NCBI RefSeq assembly: GCF_016786355.1
Contig: NZ_JADWYX010000028.1
Coordinates: forward strand, 1 to 64,000
Direction: 5' to 3'
From: Frankia sp. AgB1.9
Lineage (GTDB): Bacteria > Actinomycetota > Actinomycetes > Frankiales > Frankiaceae
DNA: 64,000 nucleotides
The notes under the pieces were generated by a model. It worked only from the letters and a program-made list of their open reading frames with translations. It did no database searches and was not told the origin of the DNA. The first letter of the stretch is position 1; the number at the start of each line of letters is the position of its first letter. A program made the translations under genes and the position numbers. This document shows, in pieces, positions 41,437-49,998 of the stretch.

Positions 41437-42127
41437 GGCCCAGGTAGGCGCGCTCGATCCGGCGCAGGTTCTGCCGCGCCTCGTCGGCCGAGCCGGACCA
41501 GACCAGACTGCCGCGCTGCAGGATGTACGCCCGGTCGGCGACCGCGAGGGCCTGGCGGGCGTGCTGCTCGACAAGCAGCACGCCCGTGCCCCGGTCGGCC
41601 GCGCCGCGCAGCGCCTGCATGAGCCTCGTGACGATCTTGGGGGCGAGCCCCAGCGACAGCTCGTCGGCCAGCAGGACGGCGGGGTCCGCGGCCAGCGCCC
41701 TGGCGGTCAGCAGCATCCGCTGCTCACCCCCGGACAGCAGCCCGGCCCGCCGGCGCAGCAGCGGCCGAAGCTCGGGGAAGAGCTCCAGCGCGTGCTCGAT
41801 CGGCCCGCGCCCGATCCGCAGGTTGTCGTGCACCGACAGCCGGGAGATCACCGAGCGCTCCTCGGGGATCACCCCCAGGCCGGCCCGGACCCGGTGGTGC
41901 AGCGCGGCCTTCATCGGGCTGTCGCGCCAGAGCACCTCGCCGCCCAGACCGGGCAGCGCCCCGGCCATCGTCAGCAGGGTCGTCGTCTTGCCGGCCCCGT
42001 TCGGGCCGAGCACGACGACGATCTCGCCGGGACGCACGTCCAGGCTCACGTCCCGCACGCACGGGACCTTCCGGTAGCCGGCGAACAGGCCCCTGGCCTC
42101 CAGCACGGGTGCCGTCTCAGCGGGCAT
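41420..42127 (-). CDS. livF: ABC transporter ATP-binding protein, LivF type
   Basis: Cytoplasmic ATPase of 235 aa. Walker A LGPNGAGKTTTLL, signature LLSGGEQRM, Walker B AVLLADELSLGLAP where the usual P of DEP is Leu, and switch His in LVEQH. ATG 42127 lies inside the 3' end of the livHMG fusion (11-base overlap), so translation is coupled. It completes an HAAT importer with the fusion and the lipoprotein at 45099. Its last codons are caught in a 17-bp tandem duplication. Confidence 0.93.
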   Translation of the reverse strand: MPAETAPVLEARGLFAGYRKVPCVRDVSLDVRPGEIVVVLGPNGAGKTTTLLTMAGALPGLGGEVLWRDSPMKAALHHRVRAGLGVIPEERSVISRLSVHDNLRIGRGPIEHALELFPELRPLLRRRAGLLSGGEQRMLLTARALAADPAVLLADELSLGLAPKIVTRLMQALRGAADRGTGVLLVEQHARQALAVADRAYILQRGSLVWSGSADEARQNLRRIERAYLGQDVGS

Positions 42128-45014
42128 CGCCGACCACCTCCTGCTCCCGGACCTGCTGCTCCTGGACCTGCTGCTCCTGGCCGGCCGACGACTCGTCGTC
42201 CGGCTCGTCGTGACGCTCCTCGCCGAGGTAGGCCGCGACGACGCGCGGGTCGTCCCGGATCTCGGCCGGCGTCCCGGTGGCGATGACCTTGCCGAAGTCC
42301 ATGACCACGATGCGGTCACAGACCCGGTTGAGCATCGCCACGTCGTGCTCGACCAGCAGGATCCCGATGCCCCACTCGTCGACCAGCCGGCGCACCAGCG
42401 CGGACAGCTCCTGCGTCTCGGTCTCGTGCAGGCCGGCGGCCGGCTCGTCGAGCAGCAGGATCGACGGCTCGGCCGCGATCGCCCTGGCGATGGCCACCTG
42501 GCGGCGCCGGCCGTAGGGCAGCTCCGACGGCACCCGGTGCAGGTCGCCGGCCAGCTCGAACATCGCGATGGCCGACCGCGCGGCCGGGGTCAGCTCGGTC
42601 CGGCGCGGCACGACCAGGTCGGACAGGTAGGACGCCGAGTCGCGCGGGTCCGAGGCGGTCCGCAGGTTCTCCAGGACGCTCAGCTGGTCGAACAGCTCCA
42701 GCGACTGGAACGTCCGGCCGATGCCCAGCCGGGCCCGCTTGCGGGCGTTCATCCCGTCGATCCGGACGCCGTCGAGCAGGATCGTCCCGCCACCGATGCG
42801 GTTGAAGCCGGTGACCGCGTCGATGAAGGTGGTCTTGCCGGCGCCGTTCGGCCCCATCACCCCGACGACCTCGCCGGGCCGAACGTCGATCGACACGCCG
42901 CCGAGCGCCTGCACCCCGCCGAAGCGGACCGAGACGTCCTGGACCTCCAGCACGCGCGGCGTCACCCGGCGCGGCACGGCCGGCGACGCGGCCGCCGCGG
43001 CGACCAGATGCGCCACCTCTGCCGGAAGCGCCTCGGACCGCGGGGCCTTGGCTGTCGCCCCTTCGGACGTCGTCCCTTCGGACGTCGCCGCGTCGGACTT
43101 CGTCCAGTCAGCCGGTGACCCGTCGGACGGCGCTCCGTCCGCAGCCGCCGCGCGGCGCAGTGGCAGCCGCACCCGCGACCACCGCAGCGTGACGATCCTG
43201 GCGGCCAGCCCGTTGGGGTAGCCCACCAGTGTCGGGACCAACAGGACCGCGAGGGCCAGGGTGACGTACTGGTTGATCGAGCTGCTGGTGAACACCTCGC
43301 CGAAGATCTTGGTGGTCACGCCACCCGTCACGTTGGCGCCGGCCAGGACGGTACCGACCAGGAAGCCCACGCCGCTGATGACGGTGTTGATGATCACCGA
43401 GATCGAGTTGAAGACGTTGTACTGGCTGAAGTCCACGTAGCTCGCCTGGAAGGCCAGCAGCACTCCGCCGAGCCCCGCGATCGCCGCCGACAGCGCGAAC
43501 GAGTAGAGCTTGGCGCCGTAGACGCTGATTCCCAGCGACGCGGCCGCCCGCTCGTTGCCGCGGACCGCGACGAGGCGCCGACCGGACCGTCCCCGCCTGA
43601 TGTTGCCGGCCACCAGCGCGGCCAGCAGCAACGCGACGAGACAGACGATCGCGTACCGCTTGGGGTGGTTGACCGCGTCGATGTCCCAGCCGAACAGGGT
43701 GGGCGGGTTGACGACGGTGCCTTCCAGGCCGCCGGTCAGCGGCACGCTCTGGAACAGGATGCTCTGGAACGAGTACGCCAGGCCGAAGGTCGCGATCGCG
43801 AGGTGGATGCCTCGGGTCCGCAGTGCCGGCAGCCCGACCAGGACGCCCACCGGCACGGCCGCGGCGACGCCGATGACCAGCGCCAGCAGGAACGGCAGGC
43901 CATGGGTGGCGGCGAGCCGCGAGGCGACGTAGCCGCCCCAGCCGGCGAACGCGTACTGCGCCAGGGACAGCTGGCCGGCGTAGCCGGTCACCACGACGAG
44001 GGAGACGCAGATGATCGCCCCGATCGTCGTGGCGGTCAGCGCGTCGCTCCAGTCGTTGGGCGTGGTGAGGATCAGCACCACCCCGGCCGCGACGGCGACC
44101 GCCAGCCGGGTCGGGCGCAGAACGCCTGTCCCGATCTCCGGGAGCAGCTCGTTGACGTGGCTGCGCAGCGGCAGGCTCTGGCCCCGGGCGACGAGCACCA
44201 GGATGACCAGCAGGAACGGGACAGCGTCGCCCCAGCCCGCGGCGCGCACGTAGTTGGTGATCTCCGACTGCGCGATGCCGATAACCAGGGAGGCGATGAG
44301 CGCGCCCACGAAGGAGTCGAACCGGGCCACCATCGCGGTCGCCAGGGCCGGGATGATCAACAGGACGAGCGTGTTGATGTCCAGCCCGGCGATCGGCGCG
44401 ATCAGGATGCCGGCGAGCCCGGCGAGCATCGCGCCCAGGGCCCAGTTCACCGCGGCGATGACGTCGGGCGAGTGGCCGGCGAGCTGCGCGGCGCGCTCGT
44501 TCTCGGCGACCGCCGAGGTGATCGCGCCGAACTTGCTGTACCGGTAGACCGCCCACAGCGTCGCCGACACCACGACGGCGAGGCCGAGCAGCACGAAGCG
44601 GTCCAGCCCGACCGCCGCTCCGCCGCCGATGTCGATGCTCTTCGACGGCAGGAAGGACGGCACGATCCGGATCGAGGACCCGAACACGATGCGGCCGAGC
44701 TGCTGCAGCATCACCATGACGCCGAGAGTCGCGATCACCCTCGTCAGCGGCGGCGCGTTCCGCAGCGGGCGCATCACCAGGAAATGCATGAGCAGCCCGG
44801 CCACGCCCGAGATGAGCAGGGCCACCACGACGGACGGAACGGTCGGCAGACCGGCCCGGACGTGCAGGTCGTAGTAGGCCAGGGCGCCCACGGCGGCGAA
44901 CGCGCCCTGGGCGAAGTTCAGGACACCCGAACCCCGATAGACGAGGACGAGGCCTTGGCCGGCAAGGGCGTAGATGCCCCCGAGTCCCAGGCCTAGGAAA
45001 AGGAAGCGGATCAC
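42117..45014 (-). CDS. ABC importer fusion: LivH-LivM permeases plus LivG ATPase
   Basis: A 965-aa protein. LivH-like part about 1-285 (FLGLGLGGIYALAGQGLVLV), LivM-like part about 300-610 (VVVTGYAGQLSLAQYAFAG), then a Ser/Asp/Thr-rich linker with TSEG repeats, and a LivG-like ATPase about 690-945 with Walker A GPNGAGKTTFID, signature LPYGRRRQV and Walker B ILLLDEPAAGLHE. A Gln/Glu-rich tail ends the protein. GTG at 45014. The other fusion in this window (2708-5521) carries LivF instead. It is preceded by the lipoprotein gene and an intergenic hairpin. Confidence 0.92.
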   Translation of the reverse strand: MIRFLFLGLGLGGIYALAGQGLVLVYRGSGVLNFAQGAFAAVGALAYYDLHVRAGLPTVPSVVVALLISGVAGLLMHFLVMRPLRNAPPLTRVIATLGVMVMLQQLGRIVFGSSIRIVPSFLPSKSIDIGGGAAVGLDRFVLLGLAVVVSATLWAVYRYSKFGAITSAVAENERAAQLAGHSPDVIAAVNWALGAMLAGLAGILIAPIAGLDINTLVLLIIPALATAMVARFDSFVGALIASLVIGIAQSEITNYVRAAGWGDAVPFLLVILVLVARGQSLPLRSHVNELLPEIGTGVLRPTRLAVAVAAGVVLILTTPNDWSDALTATTIGAIICVSLVVVTGYAGQLSLAQYAFAGWGGYVASRLAATHGLPFLLALVIGVAAAVPVGVLVGLPALRTRGIHLAIATFGLAYSFQSILFQSVPLTGGLEGTVVNPPTLFGWDIDAVNHPKRYAIVCLVALLLAALVAGNIRRGRSGRRLVAVRGNERAAASLGISVYGAKLYSFALSAAIAGLGGVLLAFQASYVDFSQYNVFNSISVIINTVISGVGFLVGTVLAGANVTGGVTTKIFGEVFTSSSINQYVTLALAVLLVPTLVGYPNGLAARIVTLRWSRVRLPLRRAAAADGAPSDGSPADWTKSDAATSEGTTSEGATAKAPRSEALPAEVAHLVAAAAASPAVPRRVTPRVLEVQDVSVRFGGVQALGGVSIDVRPGEVVGVMGPNGAGKTTFIDAVTGFNRIGGGTILLDGVRIDGMNARKRARLGIGRTFQSLELFDQLSVLENLRTASDPRDSASYLSDLVVPRRTELTPAARSAIAMFELAGDLHRVPSELPYGRRRQVAIARAIAAEPSILLLDEPAAGLHETETQELSALVRRLVDEWGIGILLVEHDVAMLNRVCDRIVVMDFGKVIATGTPAEIRDDPRVVAAYLGEERHDEPDDESSAGQEQQVQEQQVREQEVVGDAR

Positions 45015-45026
45015 AGGACCACCCCC

Positions 45027-45056
45027 TGCCCGCGGGTCGTTACCGACCCGCGGGCA
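45027..45056 (-). terminator. Intercistronic hairpin after lipoprotein gene
   Basis: Arms TGCCCGCGGGTCG and CGACCCGCGGGCA (13 bp) with a 4-base loop, between the substrate-binding gene and the livHMG fusion. It could be a partial terminator or an mRNA stabiliser that raises receptor over permease levels. Confidence 0.65.
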
Positions 45057-45098
45057 TCGCGGCTGTCAGCCATCGAGTTCGTCACGGATTGGCGTTGG

Positions 45099-46310
45099 TT
45101 ACGGCTTGGGCGAGAAGATCGGCACGTAGCCGTCCGACGTCTGGACGAGCTTTCCGTCCTTCACGACGCCCTCGACGATCTGGTGGTTGAACAGGCGCCC
45201 AAGGCCGGGGAAGTCGAAGTCCTTGGCCGTCGTGTAGCCGTCGGGGAGCAGGCCGAAGACGTTGAAGTTGGTCAGGTTGCTCAGCGCCGCGAGCATCGAG
45301 GCCCGGGTGACGGGACCGGTCACGGTCCGGGCCACCTGCGCGAACGCCCAGGTGCTGAGCCAGGCGTTCAGGCTGATTGCGTCGACGGCCGCCTTCGGCT
45401 GGTACTTGGCCATCTCGGCGCGGAACCGGACGATGCCCGCGTCCGAGCTGGTCACCAGCGGCAGGCCGGCGGAGACCAACACGCCGTCGGCCTTGCCGCC
45501 GAGCGCCGAGAGGGTGCTGGCCGTGAGCGACGCCGCGCTGGTGGAGATCTTCTGGCTGAAGTTGCCGCTCTTGGCGACGTTGAGCCAGGCGGCGAACTGG
45601 GTCGGCATCACGGCCAGCGCCACGCCGTCGCCCTTGGCCCCGCTGGTCACCTGCGGGGTCAGGTCGGTGGCGGACACCTCGATCGGGATGCCACCCATCA
45701 GCTTCAGGCCCCGGCCCTGCTGCAGCACGATCTGGTTGAACGGCACCGCGGCCGCGGCGGCGGCGACGTTGGTGTAGGCGACCTGGATCTGCTTCGCGCC
45801 GCTGTCGGCGAGCACGGTCGACAGGCCCGCTCCGTCCGACCCGGCGAGCGGGAAGGAGTTCTTCGACGTGAGGATCGACTGGGCCGTCGGCGAGGCGCCG
45901 ATGTTCGCGATGTGGGCCGCGTTCAGGATGGTGTTGACCTGCTCGGGGAACGCCTCGTAGTCGCCGACCTCGGCGAGCACGTTCGGGTTCGAGACGATGC
46001 CGCGGGCGCAGGTCACCGCGGCGGTCGGGCTGTCGGTGCCCTTTGCGTCGCAGACCTTGACCTCTAGCGGGTGGCCGTTGATGCCGCCCGACGCGTTCAC
46101 GGCCGCGGCGGCGGCCTGGGCCGCCTGGTAGGCCTCGGTACCCGGCGTGACGCTGGACAGGGCAGTGATCACCTCGACGGTGTACGGCGTGCCCTTGAGG
46201 CCGTTCGTCGAGCTGTCCGTGCTCTTCCCGTCGCTGCCGCCACAGGCAGCGACCAGTGCCGCTAACAAGCCGGCGGCGGCGGTAAGCGAGATCAACTTGT
46301 GGTTCTTCAC
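45099..46310 (-). CDS. ABC transporter substrate-binding lipoprotein (HAAT family)
   Basis: Receptor of 403 aa. The signal KNHKLISLTAAAGLLAAL ends in VAAC (lipobox, Cys near residue 23), followed by Gly/Ser-rich linker and the type 1 binding-protein fold (PYTVEVITALSSVTPGTEA, then NGHPLEVKVCDAKGTDS). GTG 46310 with AAGGGAAG upstream is chosen; the frame is open to 46874 but the extra sequence is repeat-rich and lies before the signal peptide. First gene of the lipoprotein-livHMG-livF operon, about 300 bases from the operator at 46613. Confidence 0.92.
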   Translation of the reverse strand: MKNHKLISLTAAAGLLAALVAACGGSDGKSTDSSTNGLKGTPYTVEVITALSSVTPGTEAYQAAQAAAAAVNASGGINGHPLEVKVCDAKGTDSPTAAVTCARGIVSNPNVLAEVGDYEAFPEQVNTILNAAHIANIGASPTAQSILTSKNSFPLAGSDGAGLSTVLADSGAKQIQVAYTNVAAAAAAVPFNQIVLQQGRGLKLMGGIPIEVSATDLTPQVTSGAKGDGVALAVMPTQFAAWLNVAKSGNFSQKISTSAASLTASTLSALGGKADGVLVSAGLPLVTSSDAGIVRFRAEMAKYQPKAAVDAISLNAWLSTWAFAQVARTVTGPVTRASMLAALSNLTNFNVFGLLPDGYTTAKDFDFPGLGRLFNHQIVEGVVKDGKLVQTSDGYVPIFSPKP

Positions 46311-46357
46311 GCCGGGACTTCCCTTCGAATACGGACTTTCTCCGCGATGGCGTTCGG

Positions 46358-46396
46358 AGACTTGCTGCGAAGACTTGCCTCGAAGACTTGCTTCGA
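46358..46396. repeat. 3 x 13-bp tandem repeat in leader
   Basis: AGACTTGCTGCGA, AGACTTGCCTCGA and AGACTTGCTTCGA, contiguous, 5' of the substrate-binding lipoprotein gene on the minus strand. Confidence 0.8.
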
Positions 46397-46550
46397 TGGC
46401 CGTTCGAACTCGGCGCCGCGACCCGCGCGACACCGTCGGCTCCTCACGAGCCGGGCGCGGCCAAGGCCCGGGCTTGCATTGATCGTTTACTGGGCTGCCG
46501 GACAGCGGAAACTGGCCGTGCCCCCGTTCGCTCGGCCCCACGCCACCCCT

Positions 46551-46580
46551 CCCGGGCGCGGACCTCCCGGGCGCGGACCT
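46551..46580. repeat. 2 x 15-bp tandem repeat in leader
   Basis: Two exact units of CCCGGGCGCGGACCT, located between the operator at 46613 and the lipoprotein gene. Confidence 0.8.
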
Positions 46581-46612
46581 CCCAGCTCCGTCGACGCGGG
46601 ACCGAGTCAGGT

Positions 46613-46627
46613 TTGTACTGAGTACAA
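46613..46627. promoter_or_regulatory. TTnnACTnAGTnnAA operator, perfect palindrome, ABC operon
   Basis: TTGTACTGAGTACAA, the only exactly palindromic copy in the window, upstream of the minus-strand lipoprotein-livHMG-livF operon. Confidence 0.75.
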
Positions 46628-46910
46628 GATCTGAGGGGTACTGTTTAGCAGGTGGCGGCAGGTCGCACAAGGCTTCGCCGCGAACCCACGGCCCCACAGC
46701 GGCCCGCGGCGGCACGGCGGCTCCGCCGGCCCGCTTGCCCAATTTGGGCCCAACATAGGCGGTGACCCCAACGTTCACGCATCCGACGGCCGCGGTGCCA
46801 ACACGGCCGGCACCCGGCGCGCAGGATCGACCTGGCGCCGCCGCCGACCGCGAGCCCGGCCCACCACCACGCATGGAAGCCGGCCGGCCACGAACCCACC
46901 GCTTGTAAAC
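46628..46910. other. Spacer between two divergent operators
   Basis: About 280 bases of GC-rich sequence between the palindromes at 46613 and 46911. No convincing ORF, RNA or repeat is seen; ORFs crossing it lack start signals or family resemblance. Confidence 0.4.
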
Positions 46911-46925
46911 TTATACTCAGCCTAA
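46911..46925. promoter_or_regulatory. TTnnACTnAGTnnAA operator, CaiB-SDR operon
   Basis: TTATACTCAGCCTAA; one mismatch (AGC for AGT). It contains TATACT (46912-46917), a likely -10 for the plus-strand CaiB-SDR genes. Confidence 0.6.
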
Positions 46926-47009
46926 CTATGGTGTTCCGTGACGAGCCGTTCGCCGACCCACCCGTGGTCCGACCGGCTTCCAGCCGTACGTAGGAAGGAC
47001 CGCGGATCC

Positions 47010-48230
47010 GTGCACCAGCCCATGGCAGGCGTCAAGATGGTCGAGGTCGCCCAGTTCACCTTCACCCCGGCGGCGGGTGGAGTCCTCGCCGAGTGGGGCG
47101 CGGATGTGATCAAGGTCGAGCACGCCGAGCGTGGTGACGCCCAGCGGGGAATGGTGAACCACCCGAAGGACGGCACGTTCCACCCGATCATGGATCACCC
47201 CAACCGGGGCAAGCGCAGCATCGGCCTCGACCTGGAGAACCCCGCGGGGTACGAGGTGCTGCTCGAGCTGCTCAGGGACGCGGACATCTTCCTCACCAAC
47301 TTCCTGCCAGACGCCCGCAGGCGGCTGAAGCTGGAGGTCGAGGACATCCGCAAGGCCAACCCGGACATCATCTACGTGCGCGGCAGCGCCCACGGCCAGC
47401 GTGGGCCGTGGGCGGAGAAGGGCGGGTACGACGGCTCCTCGTTCTGGTGCCGCATGGGTAGTGCGTGGGGCGTGACGCCACCGGACAGCCCGCGGGTCAT
47501 CTCCATGCCGGGCGGCGCCTACGGCGACTCCATGGGTGGGATGACGATCGCCGGCGGAATCGCCGCCGCGCTCTACGGCCGCGCGACGACCGGAGAGACG
47601 TCGGTCATCGACGTCTCGCTCATGAGCGTCGGAGCCTGGGCCTTCGCCCTCGATCTGAGCAACGCGGCGCTGAACGGGCCCGAGAAGGAACCGATCTCCA
47701 TCAACCAGATGATGGCGAACGCACCGCTGAACCCGACGGTCGGCCACTTCCGTACCTCGGACGGGCGCTGGATCAACTTCACCATGATCCAGCCCTTCCG
47801 GTACTTCGCCGACGTCTGTCGTCACCTCGGCCTCGACGAGCTCATCGACGACGAGCGCTTCAGCACGGCCGCGAAGCTCATGGCCAACGCGACCGACGCC
47901 GCCCGGTACATCACCGAGGCGATCGCCCAGCAGCCGTTCGCCTACTGGAGCAAGCACCTGCAGACGCTGGAGGGCCCCTGGGCCCCCGTGCAGGGCCCGC
48001 TGGACATCCTCGACGACCCGCAGATGGAGGCCAACGGCTACCTCCGGCCCGTCCTGGACAGCGAGGGCAAGGAACGCCGGCTGGTCTCCAACCCGGTGCA
48101 GTTCGACACGCAGCCGCCCACGATCGCCCGTGGGCCCCTGTTCGCCGAGCACACCGACGACCTGCTGCGCGAGCTCGGACACTCGGAGGACGAGATCCTC
48201 GAACTGAAGATTGCCGGCGCCGCGACCTGA
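47010..48230 (+). CDS. CaiB/BaiF family III CoA-transferase
   Basis: A 406-aa CoA-transferase. The start MAGVKMVEVAQFTFTPAAGG leads into VLAEWGADVIKVEHAERGD and RGKRSIGLDLENPAG. The catalytic Asp is kept in GGAYGDSMGGMTIAGG. GTG 47010 is chosen, with AGGAAGGA 10 bases upstream; an earlier GTG (46938) has no such site, and ATG 47022 is an alternative. First gene of a pair with the SDR at 48379, behind the operator at 46911. Confidence 0.91.
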   Translation: MHQPMAGVKMVEVAQFTFTPAAGGVLAEWGADVIKVEHAERGDAQRGMVNHPKDGTFHPIMDHPNRGKRSIGLDLENPAGYEVLLELLRDADIFLTNFLPDARRRLKLEVEDIRKANPDIIYVRGSAHGQRGPWAEKGGYDGSSFWCRMGSAWGVTPPDSPRVISMPGGAYGDSMGGMTIAGGIAAALYGRATTGETSVIDVSLMSVGAWAFALDLSNAALNGPEKEPISINQMMANAPLNPTVGHFRTSDGRWINFTMIQPFRYFADVCRHLGLDELIDDERFSTAAKLMANATDAARYITEAIAQQPFAYWSKHLQTLEGPWAPVQGPLDILDDPQMEANGYLRPVLDSEGKERRLVSNPVQFDTQPPTIARGPLFAEHTDDLLRELGHSEDEILELKIAGAAT

Positions 48231-48275
48231 CGGATTCTGGTGCCGATCTCGTGGTCCAGGGCCGCAGCCCGCCCC

Positions 48276-48354
48276 CATGATCGCCGTTTTGGCCCTCCGG
48301 TGGTCGCAAAATGACCGCGAATACGACCCCCAGAGGGCTGAATCGGCGATCATG
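48276..48354 (+). repeat. Dispersed palindromic repeat, core copy 3
   Basis: A 79-base imperfect hairpin with arms CATGATCGCCGTTTTGGCCC and GGGCTGAATCGGCGATCATG-like sequence. It matches the core of the repeats at 13886 and 16766 without their flanks. It lies in the 148-base gap between CaiB and SDR genes of one operon and might act as a terminator or RNA-processing site. Confidence 0.75.
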
Positions 48355-48378
48355 CCGCCCGGAGAAAGAGGCAGCAAC

Positions 48379-49197
48379 GTGAGCTTCACGATCGACCTCG
48401 GCGAACGCACAGCTCTGGTGACGGGTGGCGGCCAAGGCGTAGGCCGCGCAGTCTGCCTGTCCCTCGCCGCCGCGGGTGCCAAGGTGCTCGTCAACGACTT
48501 CGTGCCCGAGCGGGCCGACGAGGTCGTCAAGGAGATCGAGGCCGCCGGCGGGACCGCGGCGGCCCGGCCGTTCGATGTCTCCGACTACGCGGCCGTGACC
48601 GGCGCGATCGGCGCCGACCAGGTGGACATCCTGGTCAACAACGCCGGGAACGCGGGGCCCGGCGGCTGGGACGTGAAGGCCCCGGCCACCGGCTCCAAGG
48701 GGGTCTCGGTCAGCGTCGGCGCGTTCGCGACCACCGAGCCGGCCGACTGGGACCGCTACTTCGCCGTCAACCTGTACGGCGTCATGAACTGCACCCGCGT
48801 CGCGCTGCCCGGCATGATCGCCGCGGGCGAGGGCCGGGTCATCACGATCGTGTCCGACGCTGGCCGGGTCGGGGAGCCGAACATGGCCCCGTACTCCGCG
48901 GCCAAGGCCGGGGCGGCGGGCTTCATGCGGGCGCTGGCCCGGGAGGTCGGCGGCGGCGGCATCACGGTCAACAACGTGTCGCTCTCGACGGTGGACACCA
49001 TGGGGCTGGAGGAGATGGCCCGCGAGAACGACCAGCTGGCCGACCGGCTGCGCCGCCAGCTCAAGCGGTACATGGTGCCGCGGCTGGGGCGCCCCGACGA
49101 CGTAGCCGGGCTCGTCACGTTCCTCGCGAGCCCGCTCGCCGCGTGGATCACCGGCCAGACCTACCCGGTCAACGGCGGCTACTCGGTCTCCGTGTAA
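48379..49197 (+). CDS. Short-chain dehydrogenase/reductase
   Basis: A 272-aa classical SDR. NAD(P) loop VTGGGQGVGRAVCLSL, VDILVNNAGNAGPGG, catalytic Ser in ITIVSDAGRVGEP and Y-x3-K in APYSAAKAG. C-terminus ITGQTYPVNGGYSVSV. GTG 48379 with AGAGG upstream is used; the longer frame runs through the palindromic repeat. Probable 3-hydroxyacyl-CoA or hydroxyacid dehydrogenase with the preceding CaiB. Confidence 0.92.
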   Translation: MSFTIDLGERTALVTGGGQGVGRAVCLSLAAAGAKVLVNDFVPERADEVVKEIEAAGGTAAARPFDVSDYAAVTGAIGADQVDILVNNAGNAGPGGWDVKAPATGSKGVSVSVGAFATTEPADWDRYFAVNLYGVMNCTRVALPGMIAAGEGRVITIVSDAGRVGEPNMAPYSAAKAGAAGFMRALAREVGGGGITVNNVSLSTVDTMGLEEMARENDQLADRLRRQLKRYMVPRLGRPDDVAGLVTFLASPLAAWITGQTYPVNGGYSVSV

Positions 49198-49468
49198 CGG
49201 CCGGGCCCGCCACAAGCCCCCGGACGGTTCGAGCCACAAGCCGTCGACAGCGTGGAGATCCTCACCCAACCAAGCCACCGCGACCATGCACCCAACCTGG
49301 ACTCCAGGTCTGAGCGCCCCTGCGCCTGGTCTGATGTGTACGGACGTCGGATGCTCTAGCCGAGTTGGGCAGGTGCGATGGCCGTCGGCGGGCAGCTACC
49401 GCAGGCGGTCGACGTAGAATCGAGCGAAACGAGCATGCCGATCGTTCCGATCGTCTTGGAGGCCGTTC

Positions 49469-49993
49469 ATGACCTCGCCCGCCCGCCCCGAGCCGCTCCA
49501 CGACGAGACGTACCTGCCAGGCGACGACACCGGTGAGATCATCGACTTCCTGGCCGCGCTCCGCGACCGCGGCCGGCAGACCGCCGACCGGCGGCCTCGG
49601 CTCACCGGCCCAGACGGACACGGGGTCGAGCTTCCCGAACAGATGTTCGACGTCCTTCTGCAGGTCGCCGCGGCGATGAAGGCGGGCCTGGCAGTCACGG
49701 TGGCACCGCACCATCTGACGATGTCCACCCAGGAGGCCGCGGACCTGCTCCGGATCTCCCGCACCACCCTGGTCCGGCTGCTCGAAAGCGGCGCCATCCC
49801 CTTCGAGAAGCCCAGCCGCCACCGCAAGGTCCGCCTCGACGATCTCCTCGAGTACCGCCGACGCCAGCGCCTCGCCGCCGATCTCGCCTTCGTCGACATG
49901 GTCGCCGACACCGAGCGTCTCGGCCTCTACGACATCGGCCTCGACGAGACCCGGGCGGCGCTGAAAGCCGCCCGCAAGAAGGCCGAAGGCTGA
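49469..49993 (+). CDS. HTH antitoxin of excisionase/MerR-like type
   Basis: A 174-aa DNA-binding protein, proposed antitoxin for the next gene. The HTH reads MSTQEAADLLRISRTTLVRL, followed by LLESGAIPFEKPSRHRKV, the pattern of excisionase-family HTH proteins. The N-terminal 80 residues and the C-terminal AALKAARKKAEG may bind the toxin. ATG 49469 with TTGGAGG 6 bases upstream; a TAGAAT -10 candidate is at 49415-49420. It lies 5 bases before the PIN gene. Confidence 0.88.
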   Translation: MTSPARPEPLHDETYLPGDDTGEIIDFLAALRDRGRQTADRRPRLTGPDGHGVELPEQMFDVLLQVAAAMKAGLAVTVAPHHLTMSTQEAADLLRISRTTLVRLLESGAIPFEKPSRHRKVRLDDLLEYRRRQRLAADLAFVDMVADTERLGLYDIGLDETRAALKAARKKAEG

Positions 49994-49998
49994 CCAGG

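Larger units (their letters stand above)
46311..46612 (-). other. Long leader of the ABC operon with two tandem repeats
   Basis: About 300 bases between the operator and the lipoprotein start. It contains 3 x 13-bp AGACTTGCTGCGA-like units (46358-46396) and 2 x 15-bp CCCGGGCGCGGACCT units (46551-46580). No small ORF with a convincing ribosome-binding site was found. It could form structured RNA. Confidence 0.5.
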
